The notes: generated from the letters alone by a model not told the origin. 64,000 nucleotides of DNA from Ignavibacteriales bacterium (GCA_016707115.1 JADJIH010000001.1:310001-374000), one strand, 5' to 3'; numbered from the stretch's first letter, positions 1 through 9,814 are shown. Numbers and translations are program-made.

Positions 1-30
1 GGTTTAACTTAAACATCTAAGATTCTAAAT

Positions 31-1239
31 ATGCAAAAATTAAAAGTTTTATATCTGTTTGTTTTTTTAGGAATGATTACATTCCTTTTAATTGGTGCCA
101 TGGATTCTTCGGAAGACATTAAACTTGTTACAAATGAAGGTAGAATTAAATTTTCACACTCACTTCACAAAGATTTGGCTGATTGTCAAACCTGCCATTC
201 TGCAGCAAGCGAAAGCGTAAGTTTGAACGATCCACTATTCCCAAATCACGATAATTGTTCTGCTTGTCACGAAGTTGATAATGAAGAAGAATGTTCAACT
301 TGTCATTATGATGATAATTATGAAGCTCTTGTTAAAACCAAATCTGAATTATTGTTCAATCATAAAATTCATATGACAGACAAAGATGTTAATTGTGAAT
401 CCTGCCACAAGGGAATAAGTGAAGTTGATTATAGCTGGCAATCTGCAGGTGCTCATCCCAAAATGGAAACTTGCTATTCATGCCACAATGATAAAACAGT
501 AGCCTCAAATGCTTGTGAATCTTGTCATATCTCAACTGCAAACTTAAAACCACAGGATCATCAAGTTGTTAACTTTGCAAAAATGCATAAATTTGCTGCT
601 CTTGAGTTTAATGCAAATTGTGTAATGTGCCATGATAATCAAAGTTGTGAAGACTGCCATGTTGCAACTACTGGAATTACTGAAACAAATACTCTTAATG
701 ATTTCTATCAACCGTATTATCCAAGTAATTTTGTTGATGGTGCAAAAGTACAGGCGATCAATCGTGTGCATGAACTTAATTACAGATTCTCACACGGAAT
801 AGATTCGCGCGGCAAAACATCTGAATGTCAGACTTGCCATCAAACTGAAACATTCTGTGTTGAGTGTCATCAGTCAGAAGATCAGGATTTTGCTTTTGGC
901 GGAATCGTACCTGCTTCTCACTTGAAATCAGACTTTAAGACTTTTGGTGTTGGTTCCGGTGGTGGAGATCACGCAATCTTAGCTAAGCGTGATATTGAGC
1001 GATGTATGTCTTGTCATGACGTTAATGGTGCTGATCCTACTTGTATTACTTGCCATTTTGATGCTGATGGAATCAAAGGTACAAATCCCAAAACTCATCC
1101 AGTTGGTTTTATGAGTGATAATGAGGAGGGTGATTGGCATAACGATAATTCATCCGTATGTTATAATTGTCATACAAGTGCTTCACCGCAATCTCAACCT
1201 GGTGTTGGTTTCTGTGGTTACTGCCATGGAGTAAAGTAA
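31..1239 (+). CDS. 14-heme c-type cytochrome
   Basis: The 402-residue product starts with a hydrophobic segment (about residues 5-23) that could be a Sec signal or membrane anchor. Fourteen CxxCH heme c attachment motifs follow, from about residue 52 (CQTCH) to 395 (CGYCH), with many extra histidines that could serve as distal ligands (for example FSHSLH and FNHKIH). Proteins with this density of hemes move electrons across the periplasm or out of the cell. There is no recognisable catalytic domain, so an electron-conduit role is inferred from heme number alone. A second multiheme gene follows 36 bp downstream on the same strand, suggesting one operon that may begin to the left of the window. 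The redox partner and terminal acceptor cannot be read from the sequence. Confidence 0.9.
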   Translation: MQKLKVLYLFVFLGMITFLLIGAMDSSEDIKLVTNEGRIKFSHSLHKDLADCQTCHSAASESVSLNDPLFPNHDNCSACHEVDNEEECSTCHYDDNYEALVKTKSELLFNHKIHMTDKDVNCESCHKGISEVDYSWQSAGAHPKMETCYSCHNDKTVASNACESCHISTANLKPQDHQVVNFAKMHKFAALEFNANCVMCHDNQSCEDCHVATTGITETNTLNDFYQPYYPSNFVDGAKVQAINRVHELNYRFSHGIDSRGKTSECQTCHQTETFCVECHQSEDQDFAFGGIVPASHLKSDFKTFGVGSGGGDHAILAKRDIERCMSCHDVNGADPTCITCHFDADGIKGTNPKTHPVGFMSDNEEGDWHNDNSSVCYNCHTSASPQSQPGVGFCGYCHGVK

Positions 1240-1275
1240 TTTATTAAAACTGAAAATATTTTTACGGAAAAACTA

Positions 1276-2175
1276 ATGAAGTATTTAATTTTATATTTAA
1301 CAATTTTTTTAGGCTCGATGCTTTTTATAAGTTGTAGTGAATTGAAAGAAGACTTTAATACTACAGTACCGGAATTAGCTCTGCATAAAGATGGAATAGT
1401 AAATCCAACCTCACCCAATTTCCATGGAAATATAATTGCTGATAATAATTGGGATATGAAACAATGTCAGCAGTGTCATTCTGCGAATTATAGCGGTGGA
1501 ACAGCTGGGTCGAGTTGTTATGATTGCCATACAACACCTGGTGGGCCTGAAGCTTGTAACACATGCCACGGTGATTTTGCTAATCCCTTGAGAATTGCTC
1601 CTCCGAGAGCTACAAGCGGGGCAATACTGTCAAGTGAAAGAGGAGTTGGTGCACATTCTAAACATTTAATGGATAATAGAATTGGTTTAGTTGTTGAATG
1701 TACTGAATGCCATACAATACCAAATGGCTTTTCAGATCCAATTCATATTGATCAGACAGCTGGTGCTGAATTAGTATTCGGTTCTTTTACTAGATTAATT
1801 ACAAATGTATCTGGTGGTTTTAATTATCAACCAAGTTTAGGAAATTTTATCCCTAACCCTTCATTTGATTCAAATGCTGGAACATGTGCTAATACTTACT
1901 GTCACGGTTTCTTTAAAAATGGTAATTTAGATAATATAGTATCCTTTACTGCTCAATCTCAAGGTTCGGCTTGTGGTACTTGTCATGGGGATGTTGCTAC
2001 AGGAAATCCATTACCAAAAACAGTAGCAGAAGGTGGAACACATCCACCAAATCAGGATTGTGGAATATGCCATACTGGTATTATAGAAGTGACAGGTAAT
2101 ACTTATACAATACTCGATAAAAATAAACACGTAAATGGAAAGCTGAATATTTTCGGTAGTGAGTACATTTACTAA
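1276..2175 (+). CDS. 7-heme CxxCH/CxxxxCH cytochrome lipoprotein
   Basis: The 299-residue product begins with a lipoprotein signal; the lipobox ends at Cys20 (LFISC), so the mature protein should be lipid-anchored, probably at the outer membrane. It has six CxxCH motifs (CQQCH, CYDCH, CNTCH, CTECH, CGTCH, CGICH) and one CxxxxCH motif (CANTYCH). The mixed CxxxxCH...CxxCH pattern is typical of a cytochrome family best known from metal-reducing bacteria such as Geobacter. It follows the 14-heme gene by 36 bp and ends just before a strong terminator, so the two are probably co-transcribed. Direct electron transfer between the two proteins is inferred from this arrangement, not shown by it. Confidence 0.88.
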   Translation: MKYLILYLTIFLGSMLFISCSELKEDFNTTVPELALHKDGIVNPTSPNFHGNIIADNNWDMKQCQQCHSANYSGGTAGSSCYDCHTTPGGPEACNTCHGDFANPLRIAPPRATSGAILSSERGVGAHSKHLMDNRIGLVVECTECHTIPNGFSDPIHIDQTAGAELVFGSFTRLITNVSGGFNYQPSLGNFIPNPSFDSNAGTCANTYCHGFFKNGNLDNIVSFTAQSQGSACGTCHGDVATGNPLPKTVAEGGTHPPNQDCGICHTGIIEVTGNTYTILDKNKHVNGKLNIFGSEYIY

Positions 2176-2195
2176 TCTAAACTTTTAAATAAATT

Positions 2196-2227
2196 AAATG
2201 CCGCTCTTAGTAGCGGCATTTTTTTTA
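2196..2227 (+). terminator. Rho-independent terminator after the cytochrome pair
   Basis: A perfect 10-bp stem (aaatgccgct at 2196-2205 pairing with agcggcattt at 2212-2221) encloses a 6-nt loop and runs into a T tract. It lies 20 bp after the stop of the 7-heme cytochrome and ends that transcript. Confidence 0.9.
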
Positions 2228-2242
2228 TTATTAATGATCGAG

Positions 2243-2331
2243 CGGAAAGGGAGGGATTTGAACCCTCGATATCAGTTTCCCGATATAACGGTTTTCGAGA
2301 CCGCCGCATTCAGCCGCTCTGCCACCTTTCC
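2243..2331 (-). tRNA. tRNA-Ser(CGA)
   Basis: On the minus strand the acceptor stem is ggaaagg (2331-2325) pairing with cctttcc (2250-2244), with discriminator G at 2243. The anticodon loop reads tCGAa between ggt and acc pairs, so the anticodon is CGA and the codon read is UCG. A long variable arm (about 89 nt in total) is as expected for a serine tRNA. The T loop is ggttcaaatcc. CCA is not encoded. Confidence 0.95.
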
Positions 2332-2392
2332 AAAAAGTAACCAAGCAAAATTAGCAAAATAAAATTTATAATTTGGATAAAATCTCAAATTG

Positions 2393-2424
2393 TTTTGTCA
2401 AGTTAGATTGATTCGATATATTTG
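2393..2424 (+). promoter_or_regulatory. Bacteroidota-type promoter for tRNA-Ser(GGA)
   Basis: TTTTG at 2393-2397 and TATATTTG at 2417-2424 are separated by 19 nt. This matches the -33/-7 (TTTG, TAnnTTTG) primary promoter of Bacteroidota. The predicted start is a few bases before the tRNA at 2437. Confidence 0.6.
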
Positions 2425-2436
2425 AAACGCAAATTC

Positions 2437-2524
<88 letters not shown>

Positions 2525-2535
2525 AAGACTTTTAC

Positions 2536-2578
2536 AAATGCGATGATTGCTTTTTAAGTCACTATCGCATTTTTTTTA
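2536..2578 (+). terminator. Terminator after tRNA-Ser(GGA)
   Basis: A 9-bp stem (aaatgcgat at 2536-2544, atcgcattt at 2564-2572) with a 19-nt loop is followed by a T tract. It begins 13 bp after the tRNA. Confidence 0.75.
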
Positions 2579-2723
2579 TTTCTCCGATTTTATCCAAATA
2601 CACTCTTCTAGTTCACTCACGATATGATTATTTTTAGCAATAGAAGTAACCCTCAAAAAATATCAGGATTTAATTATTTTAAAATTTAGTTTACATTAAG
2701 TTTCAATAAAAATTGAGTTAAGC

Positions 2724-4055
2724 TTGGAGACAGACACTAACTTAAAAAATATTATTCTCTCAATAATCAATGCCGGTATTGATGCCGCAAAACCTTCAAA
2801 ACTTATGAGAGATAAAATTAATTACTCAAGTGGAGTACTTTCAATTGATGATGAGTCTCATGATTTAAATAATTATGATAAGGTTTATGTAATTGGTTTT
2901 GGAAAAGTATCTGCTGCGATGGCACTTGAAATTGAAAATATTTTAGGCTCACGTATTTCTGATGGATTAATAATCACAAATAGCACTGACCATTCTGAAC
3001 TTGATATTATAAAAGTTAGAATAGGTGATCATCCGATACTTGATGATAAAGTTATAATAGCTTCAAGAGAAATTCTTGATATATGTAGCAAAGCCACACA
3101 AAAAGATTTAGTGATTTGCCTGATATCTGGTGGTGGTTCCGCACTTTTTGAATTACTTCCTGAAGAAATAAAATTAAAAGATATGCAGGAGTTAACTAAA
3201 CTTCTACTTCATAGCGGTGCTTCAATTGATGAAATAAATAAAGTAAGGAAATGTTTTTCATCAGTAAAAAATGGAGGTTTACTTAAATTTATACATCCAG
3301 CTGATTGTGTAAGTCTTATTATTTCTGATGTTGTTGGAGATCATATCGAATCTATTGCTTCTAGTCCTACATTTTATGACACAACGTCCTTTAAGAGAGC
3401 CTATGAGATTTTACAGTTTTATCATTTGCTGGAAAAGGTACCAGTTAACATTTCGGAATTTCTTCTATACGGTTTGCGAAATGAATTTGAAGAATCTAAA
3501 GCAACTAGTTCTTATAAATCTTGCTTAAGTAACATTATAATCGGAAGAAATTATGAGTCATTATTAGCGGCGGAAGAAACTGCAAAACAATATCAATTAA
3601 ATACAATTATTCTTACAAGCAAAATTCAGGGCGAAGCTCGCGATGTTGCAAAAGTATTTGGAGCAATAATTCTTGAAATTAGCGAAAGAAATATTCCGGT
3701 TCCAAAACCCGCTTGTATAATAGCCGGCGGTGAAACAACAGTTACTGTTAAAGGGCAGGGAATTGGCGGAAGAAATCAGGAATTAGCTTTATCGACATTA
3801 ATTTCTTTGAAAGAATCAAAAACAAAATTTGCATTTGCAAGTTGCGGCAGTGATGGAATTGATGGTGTTACTTCAGCTGCCGGTGGATACGTTGATTACA
3901 AGATGTGGGAAGTTATAAATAATAAAAAAATATTTCCGAACGAATATTTAAATAACAACGATTCATTTCATTTTCTTAAAGCCGTAAATGGTCTGATACA
4001 CATTTCACCTGGGCAAACTAATGTTATGGATATTATGATTGGGATAATAAATTAG
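2724..4055 (+). CDS. Glycerate 2-kinase (GK-II, MOFRL family)
   Basis: The 443-residue product matches the class II glycerate kinase family, which phosphorylates D-glycerate to 2-phosphoglycerate with ATP and feeds glycolysis. Family-like features are the early GFGKVSAAMA segment (about residue 55), the glycine-rich LISGGGSALFELLPEE segment (about 135-150), and the C-terminal MOFRL part with GGRNQELALS and CGSDGIDGVTSAAGG. Length is normal for the family. The start used is a TTG; no ATG exists near the N-terminus and no clear ribosome binding site is visible, so the start is uncertain. It stands alone between terminators. No serine-cycle or hydroxypyruvate genes adjoin it, so its pathway here is unknown. 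Confidence 0.88.
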   Translation: METDTNLKNIILSIINAGIDAAKPSKLMRDKINYSSGVLSIDDESHDLNNYDKVYVIGFGKVSAAMALEIENILGSRISDGLIITNSTDHSELDIIKVRIGDHPILDDKVIIASREILDICSKATQKDLVICLISGGGSALFELLPEEIKLKDMQELTKLLLHSGASIDEINKVRKCFSSVKNGGLLKFIHPADCVSLIISDVVGDHIESIASSPTFYDTTSFKRAYEILQFYHLLEKVPVNISEFLLYGLRNEFEESKATSSYKSCLSNIIIGRNYESLLAAEETAKQYQLNTIILTSKIQGEARDVAKVFGAIILEISERNIPVPKPACIIAGGETTVTVKGQGIGGRNQELALSTLISLKESKTKFAFASCGSDGIDGVTSAAGGYVDYKMWEVINNKKIFPNEYLNNNDSFHFLKAVNGLIHISPGQTNVMDIMIGIIN

Positions 4056-4247
4056 GTTAAAAATGAGTTGAAGTGTTTTTTAATTTCATACTCAACTGTT
4101 TAATTGTTCAATGATTAAAAGATGAGGAAATATAAATTATTGAGGGAATAGCTTAATACCTTATTAAGTGTTCGTTTTTGATATGTTACAAAACTAAATT
4201 TAACCCAAATAATTTCCCTTAATACTATTTTATTTCTATATATAATA

Positions 4248-4278
4248 AAAAACCCTGATACTTAGTATCAGGGTTTTT
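4248..4278. terminator. Bidirectional terminator between convergent genes
   Basis: A 14-bp perfect stem (4248-4261 with 4265-4278, core ccctgatac/gtatcaggg) has a 3-nt loop and is flanked by A and T tracts on both sides. It lies between the glycerate kinase gene (plus) and the secreted CBM9-like gene (minus), and can serve both. Confidence 0.9.
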
Positions 4279-4304
4279 ATATACTTCGATCTTTATTCCA
4301 ATGA

Positions 4305-6797
4305 TTACTTCATCAAGATCATTTTCTTTGTTTCTACGAAATTACCAGATTGTATTTTGTAGAAATAAATACCGCTAGCTAATCCGACGGCATTAAAATC
4401 TACTGTATAATTACCAACAGGGTATTCATTATTTACTAAGGTGGCAACTTCTGTTCCAAGAATATCAAATATTTTTAATGATACGAGACCAGATTCCTTT
4501 ATAGAGAATTTAATCTGTGTAGTCGGATTAAATGGGTTTGGATAATTCTGAGATAGTGCGAATTCATTAACTACCTGTTGTCCGTCTTCTTTAACACTAA
4601 CCGGTTCCCATAAACTACCAATCCAAGTATATAACCATCTGGAAACATCCTGGTAAGATAGATCTTCATTAAATGGGGAGTATGTTAAAATTCCCTCACG
4701 TTCATTAGCAGTGTTAAGATCATTATCATTGATAGAAAAATCAATAGGAATTCTAAAGCCTTCTTGAGGGGCGAAAATATTATCTCCACTAGCAGCAGCC
4801 AGATCAACCCAGCTTATTTTAAACTCAACTATGTAACCATTCGGGAAGTTCTCAGCCCAATAATAATTTGAGCCAAGACCCAAAATACTATCTGCGCCGC
4901 TAATGCCTTCAAGCATTACTCTATTGTGTGCAAATCTAAAATGATAATCTGGTTCAGCACCCCTTCTATAAGATGTATGCGGGGCACCGTGCCAATTGTA
5001 TAAACCCAGATATAGATCCGGGCAATCGTTCTGATATGATGTTCCATTAACATTACCAGCCACTACATCATCAGTAACATCAAAAGCTAGATATAAGTAA
5101 TCTGCATCAACAGCTACCCATGATCTAACTGATAAATCATTGTCACCACTTATGGTGGTATTGGTAACAATGGTTCCAGAGCCGTCAGAAGGGAACATTC
5201 TGAAAGGAGTTATCGATTGCCATTCAGCTAAATTTCCGTCTGCTGTAAAATTAGGAGCATTAATTGAAATTGTTGATACTCCTTTTGCTTGATTAGTTAA
5301 AGGAGCAGAGTTAATACTAACAGCGCTTAGATTACCGGCCGCATCCTTACAAACAACAGTATAATAGTATGTAACGTCCTGATTTGTATTTGGTGCATAT
5401 AATAAATGCTCAGCCAATTGAACACCTTCACCGACATTTAATTTAGCTACTTCTACACCTGGTCCATTTATACTTGTGATAGGATTTTTACTATAATAAA
5501 TGTTATATCTTTCTCCAGTTTCACCCGGTACATCATCCCAAAGCACAATATTCTGAAATGAACCTGTGAAAGATGTTACATTTATTGGAGGGATTGGAGG
5601 CACTACGTCAAATGTTGGTTGTCCTGTCCACCAATCTGTTATATAAACTACTTTTCCTGCGATGCCTGAGGCCTCAGCCATCAGTCCGACTTTCTGAACA
5701 TTTGAAGAATCAAAACCGCTTGTTCCGTCCTGATAAACCATTTCTCTCAATGGTAGTGAATAACTATGCCATTGTCCATCTGCTGTTGGAGTAAATACAG
5801 TTCCTTTTTTTGCAGCGCCGCTTTCAAACTGCATTCTCATTGGTCCAACCCCTGCTTCACATTTTAATTTAAATTTTACGCTATCCTGAGACCAAGAACC
5901 AGCAAGATTAAATGCAGGCACTATATCTGTGCCTATTCCAGTCCAGCCATTACTCCATTCATTTCCTTGAATCCATTTAATAGCATTTGTATTAGGTAAT
6001 GGACCTGCACCATTTTCAACCGATATTACTGATTGTCCCCAAGCCCATGTTGAAATATAGGTTGGGAATTCTATTCCATTAAATATAATAGCGGGAGTGG
6101 ATCTTAGACCAAGTCTTTCAAATCCATCAAGTGAAACTATAAGAGAATCCGCTGGTATATTAGCATTCGGATCCCATCCTGTTGTAATCAATCCAATATT
6201 TAAACCAACAATTTTGTCTCTGTCTAAAACGCTGTTATTATAAGTAAATCCACCCCAGCTTGTAGGAGCAAGAATAAATCCAGTACCATCAGGAATTGTA
6301 GTACCTGTTTGTTCTCTTTCAATAAAAGGAATAATAAGTTGAACCCAATCTTGTTGTGCATCAATGATAGTAGCATTTTCATATATATATTCTTCAAGAG
6401 GATCACTCTCAGACGGTCTATCAACAACATGAACTCTGAATACCATATTGGCTGGTATTGTTGGAGCTGTTCTAACTTTTATCCAAATACTTAATGAGTC
6501 TCCGATTATAGACCAGTCCAAAACTTCTGTACTGTCTGTTCTATAAAGTAACTGAGCATAACTGCCCCATTGATGAAATGCACCGATTACTGCTTTAACA
6601 TCCAATGCACCAGTTCCTTCAACTTTATCAACTGTGTTTGTTGATAATTCTATTAAGCTTGGTGATCCTTCTGTACTTAACTGATATACACCTGTTGCTG
6701 AATTATCGAAGTTATCAATCATTGCAGAAGTTTGTGCCTGAGAAATAAATGTGCAAGTAAACACTAAAATGGAAATGGTCAATAGCAATTTTTTCAT
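4305..6797 (-). CDS. Secreted carbohydrate-binding protein with FN3, CBM9-like and T9SS sorting domains
   Basis: The 830-residue product has a Sec signal peptide (about residues 1-21). Two jelly-roll-like regions follow (DNFDNSATG... and a second near residues 240-390, ending in a predicted binding fold), then a fibronectin type III-like domain (PPINVTSFTGSFQNIVLWDD), then a family 9 carbohydrate-binding-like domain (DGNLAEWQSITPF... to GILTYSPF). The C-terminal 85 or so residues are a T9SS type A sorting domain (QNYPNPFNPTTQIKF ... SGIYFYKIQ). No hydrolase active site is evident, so it probably binds polysaccharide or acts as a surface scaffold. The GH9 cellulase gene directly upstream on the same strand supports a plant-polymer role. 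A 427-bp gap separates them, so it probably has its own promoter. The domain limits are approximate. Confidence 0.78.
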   Translation of the reverse strand: MKKLLLTISILVFTCTFISQAQTSAMIDNFDNSATGVYQLSTEGSPSLIELSTNTVDKVEGTGALDVKAVIGAFHQWGSYAQLLYRTDSTEVLDWSIIGDSLSIWIKVRTAPTIPANMVFRVHVVDRPSESDPLEEYIYENATIIDAQQDWVQLIIPFIEREQTGTTIPDGTGFILAPTSWGGFTYNNSVLDRDKIVGLNIGLITTGWDPNANIPADSLIVSLDGFERLGLRSTPAIIFNGIEFPTYISTWAWGQSVISVENGAGPLPNTNAIKWIQGNEWSNGWTGIGTDIVPAFNLAGSWSQDSVKFKLKCEAGVGPMRMQFESGAAKKGTVFTPTADGQWHSYSLPLREMVYQDGTSGFDSSNVQKVGLMAEASGIAGKVVYITDWWTGQPTFDVVPPIPPINVTSFTGSFQNIVLWDDVPGETGERYNIYYSKNPITSINGPGVEVAKLNVGEGVQLAEHLLYAPNTNQDVTYYYTVVCKDAAGNLSAVSINSAPLTNQAKGVSTISINAPNFTADGNLAEWQSITPFRMFPSDGSGTIVTNTTISGDNDLSVRSWVAVDADYLYLAFDVTDDVVAGNVNGTSYQNDCPDLYLGLYNWHGAPHTSYRRGAEPDYHFRFAHNRVMLEGISGADSILGLGSNYYWAENFPNGYIVEFKISWVDLAAASGDNIFAPQEGFRIPIDFSINDNDLNTANEREGILTYSPFNEDLSYQDVSRWLYTWIGSLWEPVSVKEDGQQVVNEFALSQNYPNPFNPTTQIKFSIKESGLVSLKIFDILGTEVATLVNNEYPVGNYTVDFNAVGLASGIYFYKIQSGNFVETKKMILMK

Positions 6798-7223
6798 AAT
6801 GCCTATCCTGATTATTAAGAAAAAAATTAATTAATTATTTTGATGAAATTTAATATCATAAATACGTTTTGTTAGTTGAGAACTGTTTAAGCTAATAGAT
6901 GTTATTATGGAGATTAAGAAAATGAGAACTAACTGGCAGTTTACAATAAAAGACATATTATTCTGTAAAAAATATCTAATTCAGTTTTATGACATTCTGA
7001 ATGTAAACATAATTAGTGCCAAGCAGTTTTTAGAAAAAGATCGAATACTATTCGTTATTACTAATTTCTAAAATTATAAAAAACAATAATTATTATTTTG
7101 ATAAAAAGGGATTACTATTTTAATAAGTAAATGTTATAACTGAATTGATCTGACTGATGATAATTTTAAATCTTTGCTTAAGGTTCCAAAGTTCATTAAC
7201 TCAGTAAAATAATGTGAGTTAGT
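6798..7223. other. Intergenic region upstream of the CBM9-like gene
   Basis: This AT-rich gap separates the GH9 stop from the CBM9-like start. A ribosome-binding-like aggat occurs just before the 6797 start on the minus strand. I see no convincing terminator or promoter box. A plus-strand 54-codon reading frame (6907-7071) lacks a ribosome binding site and resembles nothing known. Confidence 0.4.
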
Positions 7224-9209
7224 TTATCTAAGATAAATCATCTTTTTTGAAGTGGAGTAGTTTGCAGTTTCAATCTTATAAAAATATACACCACTGGAAA
7301 GGTTAAAGGCGTTTGCATTAAATATTATTTCATGCTGACCGGCATCTTTTTTTTCATTAACCAGTAATGCAACTTCACTTCCTAATGTATCATATACTTT
7401 TATTTTAACAATCGCCCCATTTGGCAGATTATATCTTATTATAGTTACGGGATTGAAAGGGTTTGGAAAATTCTGTTCGAGCAGAAAATCTTTGGGAGTA
7501 TTGTTGTCAATTCCAGAAATACCTTCACCATTAAAATATCCAAGTACAAATACTAAAGGAGCATTCCAGTTTATTGCAATTTCATTTGATGCATAACTAT
7601 TTATGTTATCCACATAGCAAAGTGCCGGTGGCGTTGATGAATTAAACAATGATTGTAATAGCGGATCATCTAAGTATTGATCAGGACCTCCTGCTAATAA
7701 TCCGGGAACGGGATCTGTAATCCCGTCAGAAGCTGATGGACGATGATGAGGATTTCGGACTGACTTTGTTCCAATTCCAGCCACAAAACTTAGGTTATGT
7801 GCGTTACATCCAAGTATATAATTTAATTGAAATATTGCTGCCTCGTAATAATTATTGTTACTTGTTTCCTCAAAAGCATTAATTAGCAATAATGCCTTGT
7901 TAAGAATATCGGAATTGGAACCCCAACTATATTCACCTGGGTTAATTACAACTCCAAAACCATTTGCTGTAACTCTGCTGCGTAAAGTGTTGCAATAATT
8001 AATTAAACTATTTCTTATTGAATTTTTCAGAGTCTCACTCGAAGTGGATTTCTGACTATTTAAATAAGTTAATAAAGCAAAGTTTTTAACATTTCCCCAA
8101 TATTGAGTTGAATTAATCAATCCGCCTTGATTGTAATTTGAAATAAAATAGTTATGATAACCAACCTCACCTGTTGTTTCAAATAATTCTACAGCAGCCC
8201 AAAGTCTTTCATCCGAATCATTATTATCGCCATATTGTCCAGTAACCGTTCCAGCTGGATTTACGAATCCACCGGGAGGCATTATGGTTGGATTTGTTGT
8301 TAAAAAAGTCCATCCAAGCACAGCCGCATTTAAGCATTGATTTGCAAATACACTATCGAATGGTTGAAATATTCTTGCAGCCTTTGCCATAACAGCTACA
8401 AAATCTCCGGTTGCTGTGCTTGATAACTGATAAATATATCTTAAACCTGAATCATTATTAGGCATTATAAAAGATTCAAATTGTTGTTTAGTTAATTTAA
8501 AATATACCCCTCCATTTAAATTCTGCATCTTAAGAAGCCAGTCTAATTCATATTTAACTTCATCAAGTAAATCAGGAATATTATTTCCACTTTCAGGAAT
8601 ATTTAAATCATCCTGGTTAAACTTAGGAGGAAAATATTCATAAGCCATCAAGAGAGTTCCTAAAGTTATCCCAGCATTAACTATGTACTTTCCATAATCT
8701 CCGGCATCATGCCAGCCACCTGATGCTGCAAGGTAACCTGATTGAGAAGTGGAAGAATGAAAATATCCGTCATTAGTATGACAAGGAGGATGAAAATACA
8801 CACCTGCATTGTTTTGAAGAAGGGAAGTTCCGCATCGCTGGTAGTAAAATCCTTTTAATGATTTTCTATACGAATTTTCAAAAACATCCGATGAAATCTG
8901 AAAAATAAAAGACGAATCATTTGAGCTAGTTTTGACGAAATAATTTCCATTTCTTTGTAAGGAAGTAAAATCCCCGCGATAAAGTATTAATCCGGTAGCT
9001 GGATCATTAGAAACTGACAATAATAATTCATCTTGGTAGTAAACAATTCCATCATCTATATCAATAATATAAAAACTATCAGCAGCTAAATCTGTGTAGA
9101 AAATTTTTGTTAGATTATTTACATAACCAGATTGATTAATAAAGACTTGGGCTTGGTTAAGATGTGAATAAAGTAAGGTTAAAAATAATATGGATAAATA
9201 CTTTTTCAT
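7224..9209 (-). CDS. Secreted GH9 cellulase (endoglucanase) with T9SS sorting domain
   Basis: The 661-residue product has a signal peptide (1-20, ending at QAQ), an N-terminal cellulase Ig-like domain (VFINQSGYVNN...), a glycoside hydrolase family 9 (alpha/alpha)6 catalytic domain and a C-terminal T9SS domain (QNFPNPFNPVTIIRY...). GH9 landmarks are GGWHDAGDYGKY with the two aspartates D168/D171 that hold the nucleophilic water, the histidine motif HHRPSASDG near 488, and the general acid Glu in NEIAINWNAPL at about 543. All catalytic positions are present, so it should hydrolyse beta-1,4-glucan by inversion at the cell surface or outside. The Ig-GH9 order is that of theme D-type bacterial cellulases. 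Length is normal. Confidence 0.93.
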   Translation of the reverse strand: MKKYLSILFLTLLYSHLNQAQVFINQSGYVNNLTKIFYTDLAADSFYIIDIDDGIVYYQDELLLSVSNDPATGLILYRGDFTSLQRNGNYFVKTSSNDSSFIFQISSDVFENSYRKSLKGFYYQRCGTSLLQNNAGVYFHPPCHTNDGYFHSSTSQSGYLAASGGWHDAGDYGKYIVNAGITLGTLLMAYEYFPPKFNQDDLNIPESGNNIPDLLDEVKYELDWLLKMQNLNGGVYFKLTKQQFESFIMPNNDSGLRYIYQLSSTATGDFVAVMAKAARIFQPFDSVFANQCLNAAVLGWTFLTTNPTIMPPGGFVNPAGTVTGQYGDNNDSDERLWAAVELFETTGEVGYHNYFISNYNQGGLINSTQYWGNVKNFALLTYLNSQKSTSSETLKNSIRNSLINYCNTLRSRVTANGFGVVINPGEYSWGSNSDILNKALLLINAFEETSNNNYYEAAIFQLNYILGCNAHNLSFVAGIGTKSVRNPHHRPSASDGITDPVPGLLAGGPDQYLDDPLLQSLFNSSTPPALCYVDNINSYASNEIAINWNAPLVFVLGYFNGEGISGIDNNTPKDFLLEQNFPNPFNPVTIIRYNLPNGAIVKIKVYDTLGSEVALLVNEKKDAGQHEIIFNANAFNLSSGVYFYKIETANYSTSKKMIYLR

Positions 9210-9371
9210 TTTATGAAATCAGAATTATTAAATTTTATTTTTAAAATTAGTTATAAAACACTGCTGGTGAAAATAAAATTTTTAAGAACGCCTAGTTTTA
9301 CATTTGAAAATAAATAGCATAAACCTCTTATTTGATAGTCTTACTAAGACTAAACAACTTAATAGTTTTTC

Positions 9372-9770
9372 TTAAATGTTATTGCTGTTTAAGGCATTTT
9401 CTAACAGCAGCAATAACTGATGTCTTGTAAAAGGTTTTGAAAGGTAATGGGAACATCCGGCTTCAATTATCCGCTGTTTATCTCCAGACAAGGCATAGGC
9501 AGTTAAAGCAATGATCGGTGTGTCTTTATACTCCGGCATTTTTCTAAGTTTATTTGTTACATCAAGTCCGGTCATTTCTTTCTTTAATCCAATATCCATT
9601 AGAAAAACATCGTATTTATGATCGATCGATTTCTTCAATGCTTCATCACCAGAGCGAGCACATTCAATAACATACATATCTTTAAGAAATGATGAAACCA
9701 TTTTAATATTTAGTTCATCATCTTCAACCATAAGTATTTTTACATCCTTCACTGAAGAACTTTCAATCAT
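9372..9770 (-). CDS. Stand-alone response regulator receiver
   Basis: The 132-residue product is a single CheY-like receiver domain. The acidic pocket is EDD (16-18), the phosphoacceptor is D59 in VFLMDIGL, the conserved Thr is in IIALTAYA (90), and the Lys is in SKPF (112). There is no output domain, so it should act through protein contacts, like DivK or the receiver of a phosphorelay. The closest match in style is the receiver of hybrid kinases. No kinase is adjacent; the nearest is at 60.9 kb. Intergenic distances on both sides (about 45 bp to the next gene downstream-left on the same strand) do not clearly join it to an operon. Confidence 0.88.
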   Translation of the reverse strand: MIESSSVKDVKILMVEDDELNIKMVSSFLKDMYVIECARSGDEALKKSIDHKYDVFLMDIGLKKEMTGLDVTNKLRKMPEYKDTPIIALTAYALSGDKQRIIEAGCSHYLSKPFTRHQLLLLLENALNSNNI

Positions 9771-9814
9771 ATCAACTAATAAAATTATTAAAAAATAAAA
9801 TCAATAAAACATAC

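Noticed and set aside
6907..7071. 54-codon plus-strand ORF in the gap between the GH9 and CBM9-like genes
   Set aside because: No ribosome binding site and no recognisable pattern; expected by chance in AT-rich DNA.
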